The notes below the pieces were generated by a model. It worked only from the letters and a program-made list of their open reading frames with translations, was not told the origin of the DNA and searched no databases. DNA of 64,000 nucleotides, from NCBI GenBank assembly GCA_036936605.1, contig JAUPFV010000005.1:188974958-189038957 (forward strand), read 5' to 3'. This DNA is from Limnanthes douglasii subsp. nivea (lineage: Eukaryota > Streptophyta > Magnoliopsida > Brassicales > Limnanthaceae). A program made the translations under genes and the position numbers. The number at the start of each line of letters is the position of its first letter. Positions within the stretch are counted from its first letter, which is position 1. Of the stretch, positions 11,743 through 22,502 are shown piece by piece.

Positions 11743-12180
11743 TTTGAATGATTTTGAAAGAAAAATATTTATCCATTATGTGGCATAGTTCTTTCATTGA
11801 TGATATTGTAGATGATCTTTTGAATGAAGTTGTTGATCGACGTGAGGATGAAGAACATGTTGAATTAGAAGACTAATTATTTTATGATGAAGTATATTTT
11901 CAATTTTTTTTTGTGAGTTTGTAATAGGGTAGTTTAATTTAATAATTTTTGTGCAACTCTTGGAGGACAATAATATAAACTGTATAAAATATAATATTAG
12001 TTTTAACAATTTTAAATACTGTAAACTTGTTAAGGTAAAAAATGAAGTGTGTATTTTAGAGTTTAGGTTATTTTTTGTATTACATCTAAGTAAAAACTAT
12101 CTAAACCATTTTTTCGTGTTAGAAATAAGTAATAATATTATGTTGATAATAATAAATATTTTATGGCTTTATTAAGGAAA
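11743..12180 (+). other. Unassigned stretch with a short acidic coding-like segment
   Basis: About 11776-11874 reads MWHSSFIDDIVDDLL..., ending in an acidic run and a stop, and just follows the palindrome. No start context or family recognised. The remainder is AT-rich with no support for a gene. Confidence 0.2.
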
Positions 12181-12723
12181 ATATAATATCTGAATAGTGA
12201 TAAAACATGACAGACAAAAAGCTCGTCTTCAGTTCAGGACCTCGTTATGTTCAAATGAGAACTTTGTTTAAGGACTTCATCGTGCTTAATTGAGGACTTC
12301 GTCCAAGGACCTTGCCATGCTCAGTCGAGGATCTCGTGTAAACACCTCGTCAGTATCAGTTGCGGACCTCATCTAAGGATCTCGTCAAGTTCAGCTGAGG
12401 ACCTCATGTTCAGGAACTTATCTTTAGGAACTCATCTTTAAGACCTCATCTCATCAAGTTCAGTTATTAAGATAAGAGGTGAACATGAAAGTTTGTTACA
12501 CCATCATAACAAAATGACACGTGTAACTTGATAATTGGCCACATGTATAATTTAGTAATTGATATAATATTCTTTGTAAAAATTATACATAAACACAAAA
12601 GTATTCATTTGATAATAATACCTAAACACGAAGTGGATTCTTTCTCTATTGAGTTCGTATTTCTAATAGATTTTTTCACTAGAAAATGTGTTTTGATAAT
12701 TGATTAGATTTTAGGCCTGATCA
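12180..12723 (+). repeat. LTR 3' part (copy a) of a deleted LTR retrotransposon
   Basis: The sequence ends GGCCTGATCA at 12723 and is followed by AATTGGCGTCATCTTTGGAA, which has the look of a gypsy primer-binding site. From about 12490 on, it aligns with 13127-13402 (shared blocks ACACGTGTAA, TCTAGTAATTG-like, TTCATCTTTCTAA-like, and the CA end). The 5' end of this LTR is not defined. Confidence 0.6.
12195..12475 (+). repeat. GGACCTCGTC minisatellite-like array
   Basis: About a dozen variants of GGACCTCGTC / GGAACTCATC alternate with TTCAGTTGAGGACCTCG spacers, giving a degenerate period of roughly 45-50 bp. The array lies inside LTR-like sequence that runs on to 12723. Confidence 0.75.
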
Positions 12724-13080
12724 AATTGGCGTCATCTTTGGAAACCTGTTGTTTCCTATACTTTTAACCAAAAACATTTTTAAATATGGATAAGAAGATT
12801 ATTCTCGAACACAAAATATTTTTAGTTCCTGTTTTAATAATTTTTCAATTTGTAGAAGAACTCATTATACTCCATACATTTAAGAAATTATCGACATTTT
12901 CGGGTGAGTCAAAATTTGCTAACTATGAGAAATCATCTTCTCCAATCGTTTCCTAGAAGCGATTTCAAAGATTAGTATACAACTCATAAACGGGTGATCT
13001 TGATTCTCCCGATTCGGAGAATAATGTGCAATTCAACTGATTTTTGATGGAATCAAACAGGAAAAAGGTTATCGAAATTT
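12724..13080 (+). pseudogene. Primer-binding site and leader remnant between two LTR copies
   Basis: Begins with the PBS-like TTGGCGTCATCTTTGG. The next 330 bp can be read as a broken frame (for example GESKFANYEKSSSPIVS near 12902-12950) but matches no domain I can name. It is all that remains of the interior between the LTR copies at 12723 and 13090. Confidence 0.4.
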
Positions 13081-13089
13081 TCATATTAG

Positions 13090-13402
13090 TTTTTAAGGAT
13101 CACTTCAAATTCAGTTAAAAATATAAGATATTTCTAACAAAAGTTTATTGGACGGTTATAACAGAATAACACGTGTAATTTATTAATTTTCAACCGGTGT
13201 AATCTAGTAATTGTTGAATATTATTTATAAATTCTATAAAGAGGGACCAAATTTTTGATTCAAGTATTCATAACACATTTAATAACAAATTCTTATTAAT
13301 CACAAATCAATTTCTTTCCCTCTCTAGTTCATCTTTCTAAGAGCTCTTTTATATATCTATAAAAACTTCTTTTGATATATGGTTATATTTTAAACCTTAT
13401 CA
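13090..13402 (+). repeat. LTR 3' part (copy b)
   Basis: Aligns with the end of copy a: ACACGTGTAATTTATTAAT, TCTAGTAATTG, then TAGTTCATCTTTCTAA, ending CCTTATCA at 13402. TATAAAGAGG at about 13235 could be a TATA box. With copy a it frames a strongly deleted element. Confidence 0.55.
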
Positions 13403-14610
13403 TTTATACATATATTTATATTTCTTTGTTTGGGCTCCAAAATTCTTTTTGTATACAACTCACTAAAAAATATCACTTCGAGAAAAAATTTGACTAGAAC
13501 ATATAGTTTCAGATATTTAAATATGAAATGATCATATGTGATTCGTGACGAACAATAATCTTATGTATTTAACTAAACTACTATGTTAACTTTTACAACA
13601 CCGTCAACATCTCTAACAATCGACATGATCTAAAATATTTATTTGAAAGATTTATTTCTAAAGAGATATCAACGAATGAAATCATTACTTCTGCATCCCA
13701 AAGACCATAAATCTTTCGACACCAACATGAGCCCTAAAACAGATATAGATGAAGTATAAATGTATCCCTCCAAAATAACGGAACATACACATATACCCAT
13801 CAAAATTAGATATGTTAAGATATAAGATATTTAATAAACATACACATATACCAATCAATATATAAAATATGTTTTTTCACATTTCATAAACTAGTTGCAG
13901 GTCAACACAGCCATAAAATGAAAAACTTCGTCTAATGAATAAAATGATGAAGCCTAGTACTGTAACGCAACAACCCAAAAATGGTATTGTGTGGCCTATA
14001 ACAATATGCTATGTGAACTAAGTTATTGTCGCGGTAATGCGAGACAATCGTTGCAAGGTATACTTGGCAAGGTAATCCAAGCATTTTCCCGAATAAATTA
14101 ATATTTGTAAATTAGAAAAAAATCTCTTTTATTTTTAAATTATTCTTTTTTATCCCAAACACCGAATCACAATATTTAATCATGTTTCGTCAAATCATGC
14201 AATTGAACTTAAACTTAAACATAAACCGACTTAATTTTCAGTTTTAACATTCATCATGCAAATTAAATAAGCATACATTCATATTGTTCAAATCTCGAAT
14301 CCAATTTGAAAAAAACAAAATAACTATCTTAAATTATAAGCGGTAGACCTGATACCAATTATAGATTTTAATTGTGGAATTCAAATCTCGTCACATGTGA
14401 ATGTATAAATATATTTGTTCGTCTTTGGACGAGTCTATAAAATATATTTATTCATTTTGAAGTGTATATGGTAAGATTCGAGTACTCGTCAATGGAGATT
14501 CGGAGAACGCAGAGGTACTCTCGTGAATAAGTTCTTTTTAAAGAATATGAGAAACCATTAGTCTTGTCAAGTGGAGTCTTATTGGAACTTTTGTAGATGT
14601 CATGAATGCT
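13403..14610. other. No gene seen; one PBS-like site on the - strand
   Basis: No coding signal. At 14346-14357 the - strand reads TGGTATCAGGTC, close to the initiator-tRNA-Met primer site of copia elements, with LTR-like sequence to its right. It may be the 5' end of another copia on the - strand whose interior has decayed beyond recognition. Confidence 0.3.
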
Positions 14611-15015
14611 TACTCCCTCCATTTCTTATATTGCCGTTCTAGGTTTGTCCACGATAATTAAGAAATGTTATTATTAGCTTTGAAATGGTAAAAATTAATT
14701 TTAATTGCCATAATATTTTCAGTAATACTCTCTTTTTTTGTTTGACGTTTTGGCACAATAATTAAAATATCTCAATATCTCATTATTATTTTTGAAATGG
14801 TAAAAAATAAATCTACTTTTCATAAGTAACTTTTTTATTTAATATGTATCGAAAGTATTTTGACCAAGGTATAAGTAAGTAATTAAATTACAAATGATAT
14901 AATAATGATATAATAGTAAACTAATGATTAATGTTGTTTTGGAATTTGAAAACGTTATTTAATTTGTGACGAATATATATTTTGGAACGGTATATATTTT
15001 GGAACGGAGGGAGTA
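14611..15015. mobile_element. Stowaway-like MITE 1
   Basis: Starts TACTCCCTCCATTTCTTATA and ends GGAACGGAGGGAGTA, the terminal inverted repeats and TA site typical of Stowaway (Tc1/mariner-derived) MITEs. Near the right end TATATTTTGGAACGG is duplicated in tandem. The left end of MITE 2 lies inside it. Confidence 0.8.
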
Positions 15016-15223
15016 TGTGTTTAGAATAAGATAATAGTGAATAGTTACTATGGAAATATATATAAATGGTAAACAACCATTGATATCACTTTAAAATACT
15101 ATTTACTATGAAAATTGATATAAATGGTAAAAACTATTAATATCACTTTGAAATTTGTAAACTACAAATTTCGGACAAAATCTTTTTTACTAGAACGTCA
15201 AATAAAAAAGGACAAAAAAAGTA
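14726..15223. mobile_element. Stowaway-like MITE 2, interleaved with MITE 1
   Basis: TACTCTCTTTTTTTGTTTGACG at 14726 is matched by the inverse CGTCAAATAAAAAAGGAC...AAAAAAAGTA ending at 15223. Its left end is inside MITE 1 and its right end outside, so the two are interleaved rather than nested. Confidence 0.6.
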
Positions 15224-15299
15224 TAATATAGTTTGAAATATTCGTATGAATTGTTAAATCTAAATTTGAAGATATATTGCGTTATGGGGTATATGTCTC

Positions 15300-15520
15300 A
15301 TAATAACTATGGTTTGTGAATTCCAATGTATATTAATTACACCTACTTTATTTTTTGTCAATGAATAATTAAACAATTATCTACTTTATTATTTGTTGAC
15401 CAATTAAATTAATTTCATTTTACTTTTTCTATAAGTGAAAACAATAATTATTATATTTCTTAATTTGTGTGCATAACCCTCAAACGTCTTATATTATAAA
15501 AATATAAGACGAAGGGAGTA
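15300..15520. mobile_element. Right part of a Stowaway-like MITE 3
   Basis: Ends AATATAAGACGAAGGGAGTA at 15520, preceded by a CAAACGTCTTATATT motif and AT-rich interior typical of this family. No clear left terminus was found; probably 5' truncated or diverged. Confidence 0.5.
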
Positions 15521-15606
15521 GTTGACAAGGTGAAATTTAATTATTCCCGTAAAAATCAGAATATACATAGATAAGAAAAAAAGGTAACAAGAAATGTCTC
15601 AACGTG

Positions 15607-15694
15607 ATGTTTTGTTTCTCACGCCAGTCAGTTGACGGGCTGATGTTAGCATGTTTTGTTTCTCACGTCAGTCAGTTGACGAGCTGATGTTAGC
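15607..15694 (+). repeat. 44-bp perfect-length tandem duplication
   Basis: 15607-15650 and 15651-15694 are the same 44-bp unit (ATGTTTTGTTTCTCACG... ending CTGATGTTAGC) with two substitutions. No coding sense. Confidence 0.95.
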
Positions 15695-15729
15695 AGCTTG
15701 CTTATGGGATGCAACCGATGATGATGTAT

Positions 15730-15981
15730 TACTCCCTCCGTCTCATAATATTAGTCGTTTAAGGTTTCTTCACAAATATTAAGAAAAGTAATAATGACTT
15801 TGAAAGAATAAAAGAAATAATTTTGATTGGTGGACTTAATAACTTAGGCAGAAAGTTAACTATTTGAATGGTTGAAAGTGGAATACATGTAATAATGCTG
15901 CATTGGAAAACGAGAACGACATATATTATGAGACAAAAAATCTCTTCTTGAAAGACACATTATGAGATAGAGGAGGGAGTA
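15730..15981. mobile_element. Stowaway-like MITE 4
   Basis: Starts TACTCCCTCCGTCTCATAAT and ends ATTATGAGATAGAGGAGGGAGTA. An additional inverted-repeat-like segment (GACATATATTATGAGACAAA) sits 60 bp inside the right end, so that end seems partly duplicated. Confidence 0.85.
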
Positions 15982-16450
15982 TAATACATGTAAAGTAAAT
16001 CATATAATTTAACTACTATAACGGGACCCACTTTATGAACTACTTTAACGAGATCAAGCATGTGGATATTAAACAACATGTAAAGATTAATTAAAAATTG
16101 GAAAAAATTTAAAAAATTGAATGACCATAAACTCAATCAAATTATCAACCGAAACATACCCGACAAAACTATTAATGGTTGAATATAACTTAGGAAAAAA
16201 ACAAATTTCATACACAGCCTTAGGTATTGTTTTTGTTTGGAAATCTTCGTACAAAGACAAAAATCAATTATATTCGATGAAAATAGACAATATTTTTTAT
16301 TTCATAAAAAGGTTACAAAGATAATCTCTAAATCAAAAGGCTCAATCACTATCTGATACAAAACTCCCACAATTTATTGTAACGATAAATTCTTAACAAA
16401 CAAAGGTATAACATGTGTCTTTGTGTCAAGGTGACAATCATCCAAGAAAT
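15982..16450. other. No gene seen
   Basis: AT-rich sequence between the MITE cluster and the copia LTR. A 67-codon open frame at 16121-16324 has no recognisable features and is not supported as a gene. Confidence 0.4.
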
Positions 16451-16810
16451 TGTTATTTACTCTTATGAATCACTATACAATGTATCATAAATGGATCAAA
16501 CACAAAACAACATAAAGAACATACAGAAACGAACACATGATTTTAACGTGGTTCGACTAATATCTTTGTCCATATGCCCCGCGAGATAAAAGTATTTCAC
16601 TATGATAGATAAGGTTACAAATTTTTATATTTTTCCTTTTGTAATACTAATAGTATATTTATAAGGAATAAATATGACTTACTGGATAATTGGCATAGTG
16701 GGCTCATATACGCTATATAGTGACACGATTACCACTACATTGTGAATGACAAAAAATTGTACTAGCGAACACAGTATACCGTCAAGATATTATTTGATTT
16801 ATTCTCAACA
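16451..16810 (-). repeat. 3' LTR of copia B
   Basis: On the - strand it starts TGTTGAGAATAAATC just after the purine tract AAGAGGAAGATT and ends AAATAACA. It aligns with 20345-20577 (shared ACAATGTATCA, AAAGAACATA, ATTTTAACGTGG/ACTTTTAACATA, CACTATGATAGA, TTTATAAGGAATAAATATGACTTACT-type blocks). Confidence 0.8.
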
Positions 16811-17039
16811 AATCTTCCTCTTGAAGCAAATATACTTTCTTCACTGTCAACAAAGAAACATCTCTTATTGTGACTTAGCAAATTCCCCTAAAATAGTCAC
16901 CTATGCTGCGAATACCAATCTAGTTTAGACACTCCATAAACTTTCGAATTGATACTACATTGGTCATTATATCTGTTAAATTATCGTATGTAAACACTTT
17001 ATTCACATAAAAAATTTACTTTGATAATATATCACGAAT

Positions 17040-18225
17040 AAAACGACACATGACATCTATATATATTTTGTACGCTCGTGGTACATTTGGTTCCCTGTAA
17101 GATGTGTGACGCTTTGACTATCAGAAAATACTTTTGTATTAATCATATCCAAATCCAAATCTTTCATTAAAACTTGTAACCATATTTCCTCATTAACTGT
17201 TTCTGTTACTGCCACGTACCCTGCCTCTATTGTAAACAAAACTATAGAGAACTATAGACAGTTGATACTAGCAGCTGTATTTGAATTTGAAACTTAACAT
17301 CATCTTTGGACGATCCTGTGGTAGACAACTTGATATGAGTAGCGAACAGGATGATATCAAACATATTGAATTATTGTGTAACTTTCTCTATGTAGCTTGG
17401 TTGAGACAAGTGTAATGATCCTACACTTCTATTCTTTATAATCTTCATACCAAGAATCTTTTTTTCTCTACCCAGATCCTTCATCTCAAACTTGACACTA
17501 AGTTGTTTCTTTTTCTGCGCAATGTGTGACATGCTACATACAACAATAAAAATAGTATCTATATACAACAACAACTAAACATAAGAATCATTTGATATCT
17601 TTTGATGATACACATAACTGTAATATTGACTCCTCGTGAACCCTTTTGACACCATAAATGTATCAAAACTTTTGTACCATTACCTAGGTGATTGTTTTAA
17701 ACCATATACAATGATGTTTTCAATAAACCAACTTTATCCTCCATATTAGGTTAGATAAATCTCTCTGATTGTCTCATATATATATATATTCATAATACTA
17801 GTTAACCATTTAGAAATGCAGTCTTCACATCCAATTGCTCAAGTTTTAAATCTTGTTAAATTACTGTAGCTAAAAAAACCTGAATAAAAATATGTTTCAT
17901 TACTGGAGAAAACACTTCATTGAAATCGATTCATTCCCTTTAAGTAAAACCCTTAACGTAGAGTATTTCTTTGAATAGAGGTGCCTCAACCTCTGGATTA
18001 CCTTTCTCTTTCTTGGAAAGAAATTTGTTTCCTACTAGTTTTTTTTTCTTTAGGCATGTAAACAAGCTTCCATGTCTGATTATTATGAAAAGATTCAATC
18101 TCTTCCCCATATGATCAATCCACCGATATGCTTCTGAACTCGCTATAACCTCCCTGTAGCTTGTAGGTTCATGCATCTCAACTTCTTTCGCAACTAACAG
18201 AGCATATGCGACTATAGTCACATAC
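17040..18225 (-). pseudogene. Reverse transcriptase and RNase H of copia B
   Basis: - strand pieces: EVEMHEPTSYREVIASSEAYRW near 18110-18180 (start of copia RT), LLYIDTIFIVVCSMSHI at 17520-17570 (the YVDD box, here YIDT, so the catalytic Asp pair is damaged), FEMKDLGREKKILGMKI, LHLSQPSYIEKV, and RNase H EAGYVAVTETVNEEIWLQ and FSDSQSVTHLTGNQMYHERTKYI at 17057-17230. Separate frames with stops between. Confidence 0.85.
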
Positions 18226-18539
18226 CTTTTTGGTTGTCTAATCTCTCTTCTTTAGATGCCAAATACTATTCTATAAGGTTGTTGTTCTGGTTCAGACGCA
18301 TCATTATCACTAACATACGATGCTGAAGCTTCACCTTATTATTCTAGATCCACATCAGAATCATTCAAATTATTAGACCTATTAAAAACTTATTCTACTT
18401 CAAGATTCATCTGTTTACTCCCAACTGATCTACATTCAATCATTTTTCCTAATTAATTCTAACTGTTTAGCAAAAAAGACTCATTAAAATTCATGTCTCT
18501 ATTAATAAGAAAACTTGGAGATTTTTCGAGAGGTACACT

Positions 18540-19250
18540 ATAACCTTTATCCCTTCACTTTAGTAGCATATCCCTAGAAATATGCACTTCATTACCCTCA
18601 GCTTAAGTTTAGAATGTTTCACATGATTGTACGCAGGACAACTGAACACCCTCATCTTTTTATAATCAACCGACGATCCAAACCAAATTTCAAAAATATT
18701 TTTACAATCAATAGCCATTGATGGCGACCGATTCACCAAGTAATATGTTGTATTGATAGATTTAGACAAAGATCATTTCCCATATTGGAATGCAAAAGTA
18801 CTCTTCGTGACTTGTCACAAAGTATCCTGTTTATTCTTTTTGCAACCCCATTTTTCATGGTGCTCCAAAACAAGTGCGATGACGCATTATTCATTAGCTC
18901 CACTGAACTCGTTAAATTCACGAGTGCAAAAATCTAACCCAGTATCTATCATAAGACACTTGATATTTCTTTATGTATACTTCACATTCATCGTCTTTTA
19001 TTTCAGAAAGTTTGAATATGCCTCATTTATTGTTTTCAATATATATAACCTAACACCATCCTTGAATAATTATCGATCAAACTTATGTAGTATTCAACTC
19101 CGTTATTCGATAAAATTATGTCAAGGCCCCAAAAATCTGAGTGAATGTCGTCTATTGTCCCTTTAGTCTTTCTTGCAACAAAATTGATGAATTTTACTAT
19201 TGTTTGTGTACCAAACACAGTGTTCACAAAATCCAAATGATTCTTCTCTA
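18540..19250 (-). pseudogene. Integrase of copia B
   Basis: - strand: DDIHSDFWGLD and SLIDNYSRM at 19060-19140 (first Asp region), WSTMKNGVAKRINRILCDKSR (18780-18870, the NGVAER-type motif), then NRSPSMAIDCKNIFEIW and FSCPAYNHVKHSKLKLR ending in CIFLG at 18566-18740. These are classic copia integrase boxes; the reading frame is fragmented. Confidence 0.8.
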
Positions 19251-19799
19251 TACCCTTTCAACAAATCTTTATTTCTGAAAAAAAAAAAAACTAATCCTCT
19301 TTCACTTATGTGATCAAGACACCAATGCCATAACTGATTCTAATCCTGTCGACTTTGGGTATTACTCCCCAATGATACTACTGCAGCATCTCCCATAATA
19401 ATACTCTCATGTAGCATGTAAAACCCCTTATGTAAAAAGCCTTTCATACACCATTGAGCCTTTTGTCATTTTGATTATGTCATCGTCTTCACGATACTTG
19501 TAACCTCAAGAGTCTAGTGTCTCAACAAATATCAAGTTTCTCTTCAACCCAGCAACGTGCCAGCAAGTCGCGATTCTCCATCAAACCTTTTGATCATGAC
19601 ATCCACGATACACCCAATAACCAACAAATGATCGTTCCCTCCATCGAAAGTCCCATGCATTGGATTTTAGTTTTGAACTATTTCATAAACTAACACATAT
19701 GATACATAATGCCAGTATCAAGTAACAAAAGTTTTTCCCACATTCTAAACTAACATACAACACATCTCCTCTACCACTATTTTAATTATCGTCAGAATT

Positions 19800-20344
19800 A
19801 TTCACAATTTCCTCTAAGTTTGTAGCATTTTTCTTTTGATTTCTCTTCATACCATTCAATTTTGTAAAACCTCTCCTATAATGATATGCTTACAGTAATC
19901 CAAGTCTATAATAATTAATTAAAATTATTTAAGTATTCAGTTATGGACATACCTTCTTTCAATATGATATCTTAAAAACATTTCTTCAAGTATAACCGGT
20001 TCACCGTTGATTTATCTGAGTAAATTCCTCCTAACATCTTCAAGGCGCCTACAGTAGTCTTTTCACCACTAAACTCGCGAAGAATGTCTTTTAGACTCAT
20101 TAGAATCCAACAAAAGCCCTTTCTTAAAGATCTTGCTTTTCTTCTTCTCTTATCTCTTCTGGTAACTTATTATCCACAACATTTCATAACCCTTGTTGTA
20201 CCAATGAAGATTTTAACTTAATCTTCCATAATATAAATTTAGATCCCCTATAAAATCTTTTAATTTTGTATTTTATTGATGTAGACACCATTATGAACCC
20301 TATCTGTAAAACCTCTTTTCACAACCCAAGATCTAATACCAATT
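19800..20344 (-). pseudogene. gag remnant and primer-binding site of copia B
   Basis: At 20331-20344 the - strand reads TTGGTATTAGAT, close to the TGGTATCAGAGC primer site complementary to initiator tRNA-Met, directly inside the LTR. The following ~500 bp contain broken copia gag-like frames (for example KSSLVQQGL.NVVDNKLPEEI near 20150-20230). Function lost. Confidence 0.6.
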
Positions 20345-20577
20345 TGTTATTAATCACTAAGCAATGTATCACAAATAGCTCAAAAATAAAATAAAATAAA
20401 GAACATAAAAGAAAAGATCATATACTTTTAACATATTCCGAAAAATATGTACGTCCACGGGAATCTGTAGAGAAAATTGTTTCATTATGATAGAAAATGT
20501 TAAAATAATTTATATTTTCTTTTCTGTTAGCCTAGTAGTCTATTTATAGGTAATAAATAAGACTTACTAGTGATGAG
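20345..20577 (-). repeat. 5' LTR of copia B, truncated
   Basis: Homologous to the inner 230 bp of the LTR at 16451-16810, starting TGTTATTAATCAC on the + strand. Similarity stops at AAGACTTACT near 20577, about 125 bp before the expected LTR end. Confidence 0.75.
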
Positions 20578-21579
20578 CTCTGTGAATCTTTAGTGAGACT
20601 CAGGAGTGAAGATATTCGTGTGAGAGGGTCGGACTAGGGGATATTCGTGTGATGTGACAATGAACAATGAATTACTAGAAAAAGAGGAGACAAAAGGAAT
20701 AAATGTTACAATTATTGATTAGTCATTGGCCCTTTTTCCCAAAAGGGAATTTCGTTTATATAGTAAATAAGGTTGATGGTAAAATTACATACCTACCACC
20801 GTAAGAGTGGATTGTTTACCCTACTATTTGACTATTTACAAACAAGTTCTTGGGTTTTATTATTTAAGCCCCTTATTTCTTAGGTGTGCTTTACTTCAGT
20901 CCTTAGTCACTAAATACATGGACCTTGATCTTATTTGTGAGCTAAACTACATATTAACCACCTCTATTTTCCTTCCCTTATGAGTAGCCCCCAGTTCATG
21001 TGAAGTTCTCTGGATGTGGACTTTAATTGTTGTCTTATAGCATTCGGATCGGAATCTACGTTACCTCATTCGGGTCGGATGACACTGTTATCGTAGTCGG
21101 ATTTCCTGCTTAGGCGTAGAGTTCTAATAAGGTCGGATCAGAGTCTTCGTTACCCCATTCGGATCGGATATTTTGCTATGATAACCTCACTTCTTAGTCA
21201 TGCTGATGTCACCTAAGTAGTCATTTATGTCAGACGCACATGCTTTATTTCGCTGTTATCGAGTCAAGTAAATTTTAGGCGGCGCAACTACCGTGGACAC
21301 GTGTCACTGTACCGTTACCTTTGCCTTTTCGCTTTCTGCTTCCCTTGCCTATAAATACTCAACACTTTTCATGAATAAAGGTTTCTGATTTTCTTTCGAA
21401 AAGGTTTTCTCTAGAGAGAGAGAGACTGTGCTTAAACAAACTTCTTGCTTTGCATTTTTTATGCCTCACGAATTCATCAATCTTGAAAGGTACAAGCTTT
21501 GGAGGTGGTTCAACATTTCTAATCAGATCGGTACTCGCAGATCTGCCGGTGTAAGAGAACATCCTTCCCCTACAGAGAT
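20578..21579 (+). promoter_or_regulatory. LTR-like promoter and leader with G-box, TATA box and CGGATCGG repeats
   Basis: The segment starts TGATGAGCTCTG after the truncated copia LTR. It has a set of CATTCGGATCGG / CTACGTTACC repeats (21045-21175), a perfect palindrome GACACGTGTC (21296-21305, G-box/ABRE core) and CTATAAATAC at 21349-21358. A GA-rich leader (CTAGAGAGAGAGAGAC) then leads to the frame at 21580. Most likely the LTR and 5' leader of an LTR element of unknown family; a captured host promoter is possible. Confidence 0.45.
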
Positions 21580-22374
21580 TTGGGAATATACTTTTCGAGA
21601 CATTTGGTCTTGATCCGCGAACTCTCTATCAGCCTTGTTGCATCCTCCCCAAGTCAAGCATATCTTTCAAGTGGTGGGGTTGACCTTTCTGCTTCTCCAA
21701 CTCCCTCGACTTTTACTTCTCGACCTTCTCCCTTTATCGTAATGGATGATGAGAGAGAAAGACCGCTGGTTAAAGAAAACAGAGACAGAGTTAAACGGAA
21801 AAGATCGCCCAATCCAGCCATCAAATCGGTCCGGATGAGGATCCCCTCCTTGGTTTCAACTCCTCCAACAACACCCCAAGGCTCTCCTCAAACAAAGCCA
21901 GATGTTAGTCCCAAAAAAACTTTTCCAAGTGGGACTCGGCCCGAACCGTCTCTCACTCCCATCCCAGAGGTGCAAGAGAAGAATCTATCCGACGACCCTG
22001 ATGATGAGAAGAAAAACCCTGATGTGGTGGTGGTTGAGGCAGAGCCTCTTCGAGTTGTTCGTGCTGATGCTCTCTCCCGGGAACAAATGATGTTTAATGA
22101 TGATTATAAAAGTGTTGATGCTAATGTCTCATTCACCGGAAGAAAGGAAAACTCTTTATATGTTTTATCTGCAAGTAATGCGTATGTAGAAAAGACAAGT
22201 CAAAATACACCAATTTCACTTTGGCATGCTCGACTCGGACACGTTCGTAATCAATTGTTGCAGCATATATCAACTAATATATTACTTGGAGGAGTTCCCT
22301 TCTTCAAATCAACACATCAAGATGTCATTTGTGTTGGTTATCAATATGGTAAGTCACGTCGACTCCCATTTTAA
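21580..22374 (+). CDS. Chimeric 264-residue open frame: Pro/Ser-rich leader protein fused to copia GAG-pre-integrase
   Basis: Residues 1-170 are low-complexity: Ser/Pro/Thr-rich, a basic stretch RDRVKRKRSPNPAIK (about 70-84), then an acidic one (DDPDDEKKNPD). They match no family I recognise and may be the gag N-terminus of the LTR element upstream. From about residue 185 the protein is copia polyprotein: FTGRKENSLYVLSA, then TPISLWHARLGHVRNQLL, the GAG-pre-integrase domain with its His, then a degraded zinc-binding part (DVICVGYQYGK, where the CxxC pair is lost). The join keeps the frame. Start at 21580 is arbitrary; a second ATG follows at about 21742. Confidence 0.5.
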   Translation: MGIYFSRHLVLIRELSISLVASSPSQAYLSSGGVDLSASPTPSTFTSRPSPFIVMDDERERPLVKENRDRVKRKRSPNPAIKSVRMRIPSLVSTPPTTPQGSPQTKPDVSPKKTFPSGTRPEPSLTPIPEVQEKNLSDDPDDEKKNPDVVVVEAEPLRVVRADALSREQMMFNDDYKSVDANVSFTGRKENSLYVLSASNAYVEKTSQNTPISLWHARLGHVRNQLLQHISTNILLGGVPFFKSTHQDVICVGYQYGKSRRLPF

Positions 22375-22502
22375 AAATCTTTGAACCGTGCATCGTTGAT
22401 GTTTGAGCTTGTACATTCTGATCTCATACGACCTACAAGAACACCAAACTTTAATGGTTTCCACTATATTGTTGATGATTTCTTTCGCTATAGTTGGATG
22501 TA

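Larger units (their letters stand above)
16451..20577 (-). mobile_element. Degenerate Ty1/copia element B
   Basis: On the - strand the order is LTR (20577-20345), tRNA-Met-type PBS, gag remains, integrase, reverse transcriptase, RNase H, purine tract, LTR (16810-16451): copia order, integrase before RT. The 3' LTR is about 360 bp; the 5' LTR is cut after about 233 bp at 20577, where another LTR-like segment starts. All frames are broken. Confidence 0.85.

Noticed and set aside
11439..12175. Three short frames around the palindrome as genes
   Set aside because: The first is formed by the inverted-repeat arm, the others are AT-rich with no motif; kept only as part of the hairpin description.
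12195..12475. GGACCTCGTC repeats as a CRISPR or protein-coding repeat array
   Set aside because: Spacing is irregular, the spacers are themselves diverged repeats, and all frames contain stops; it sits in LTR-like sequence.
20578..22090. A host gene with its own promoter
   Set aside because: The protein part has no recognisable domain, the flanks are truncated retroelements and the segment begins with TG next to another LTR; LTR origin is more likely, though not proven.
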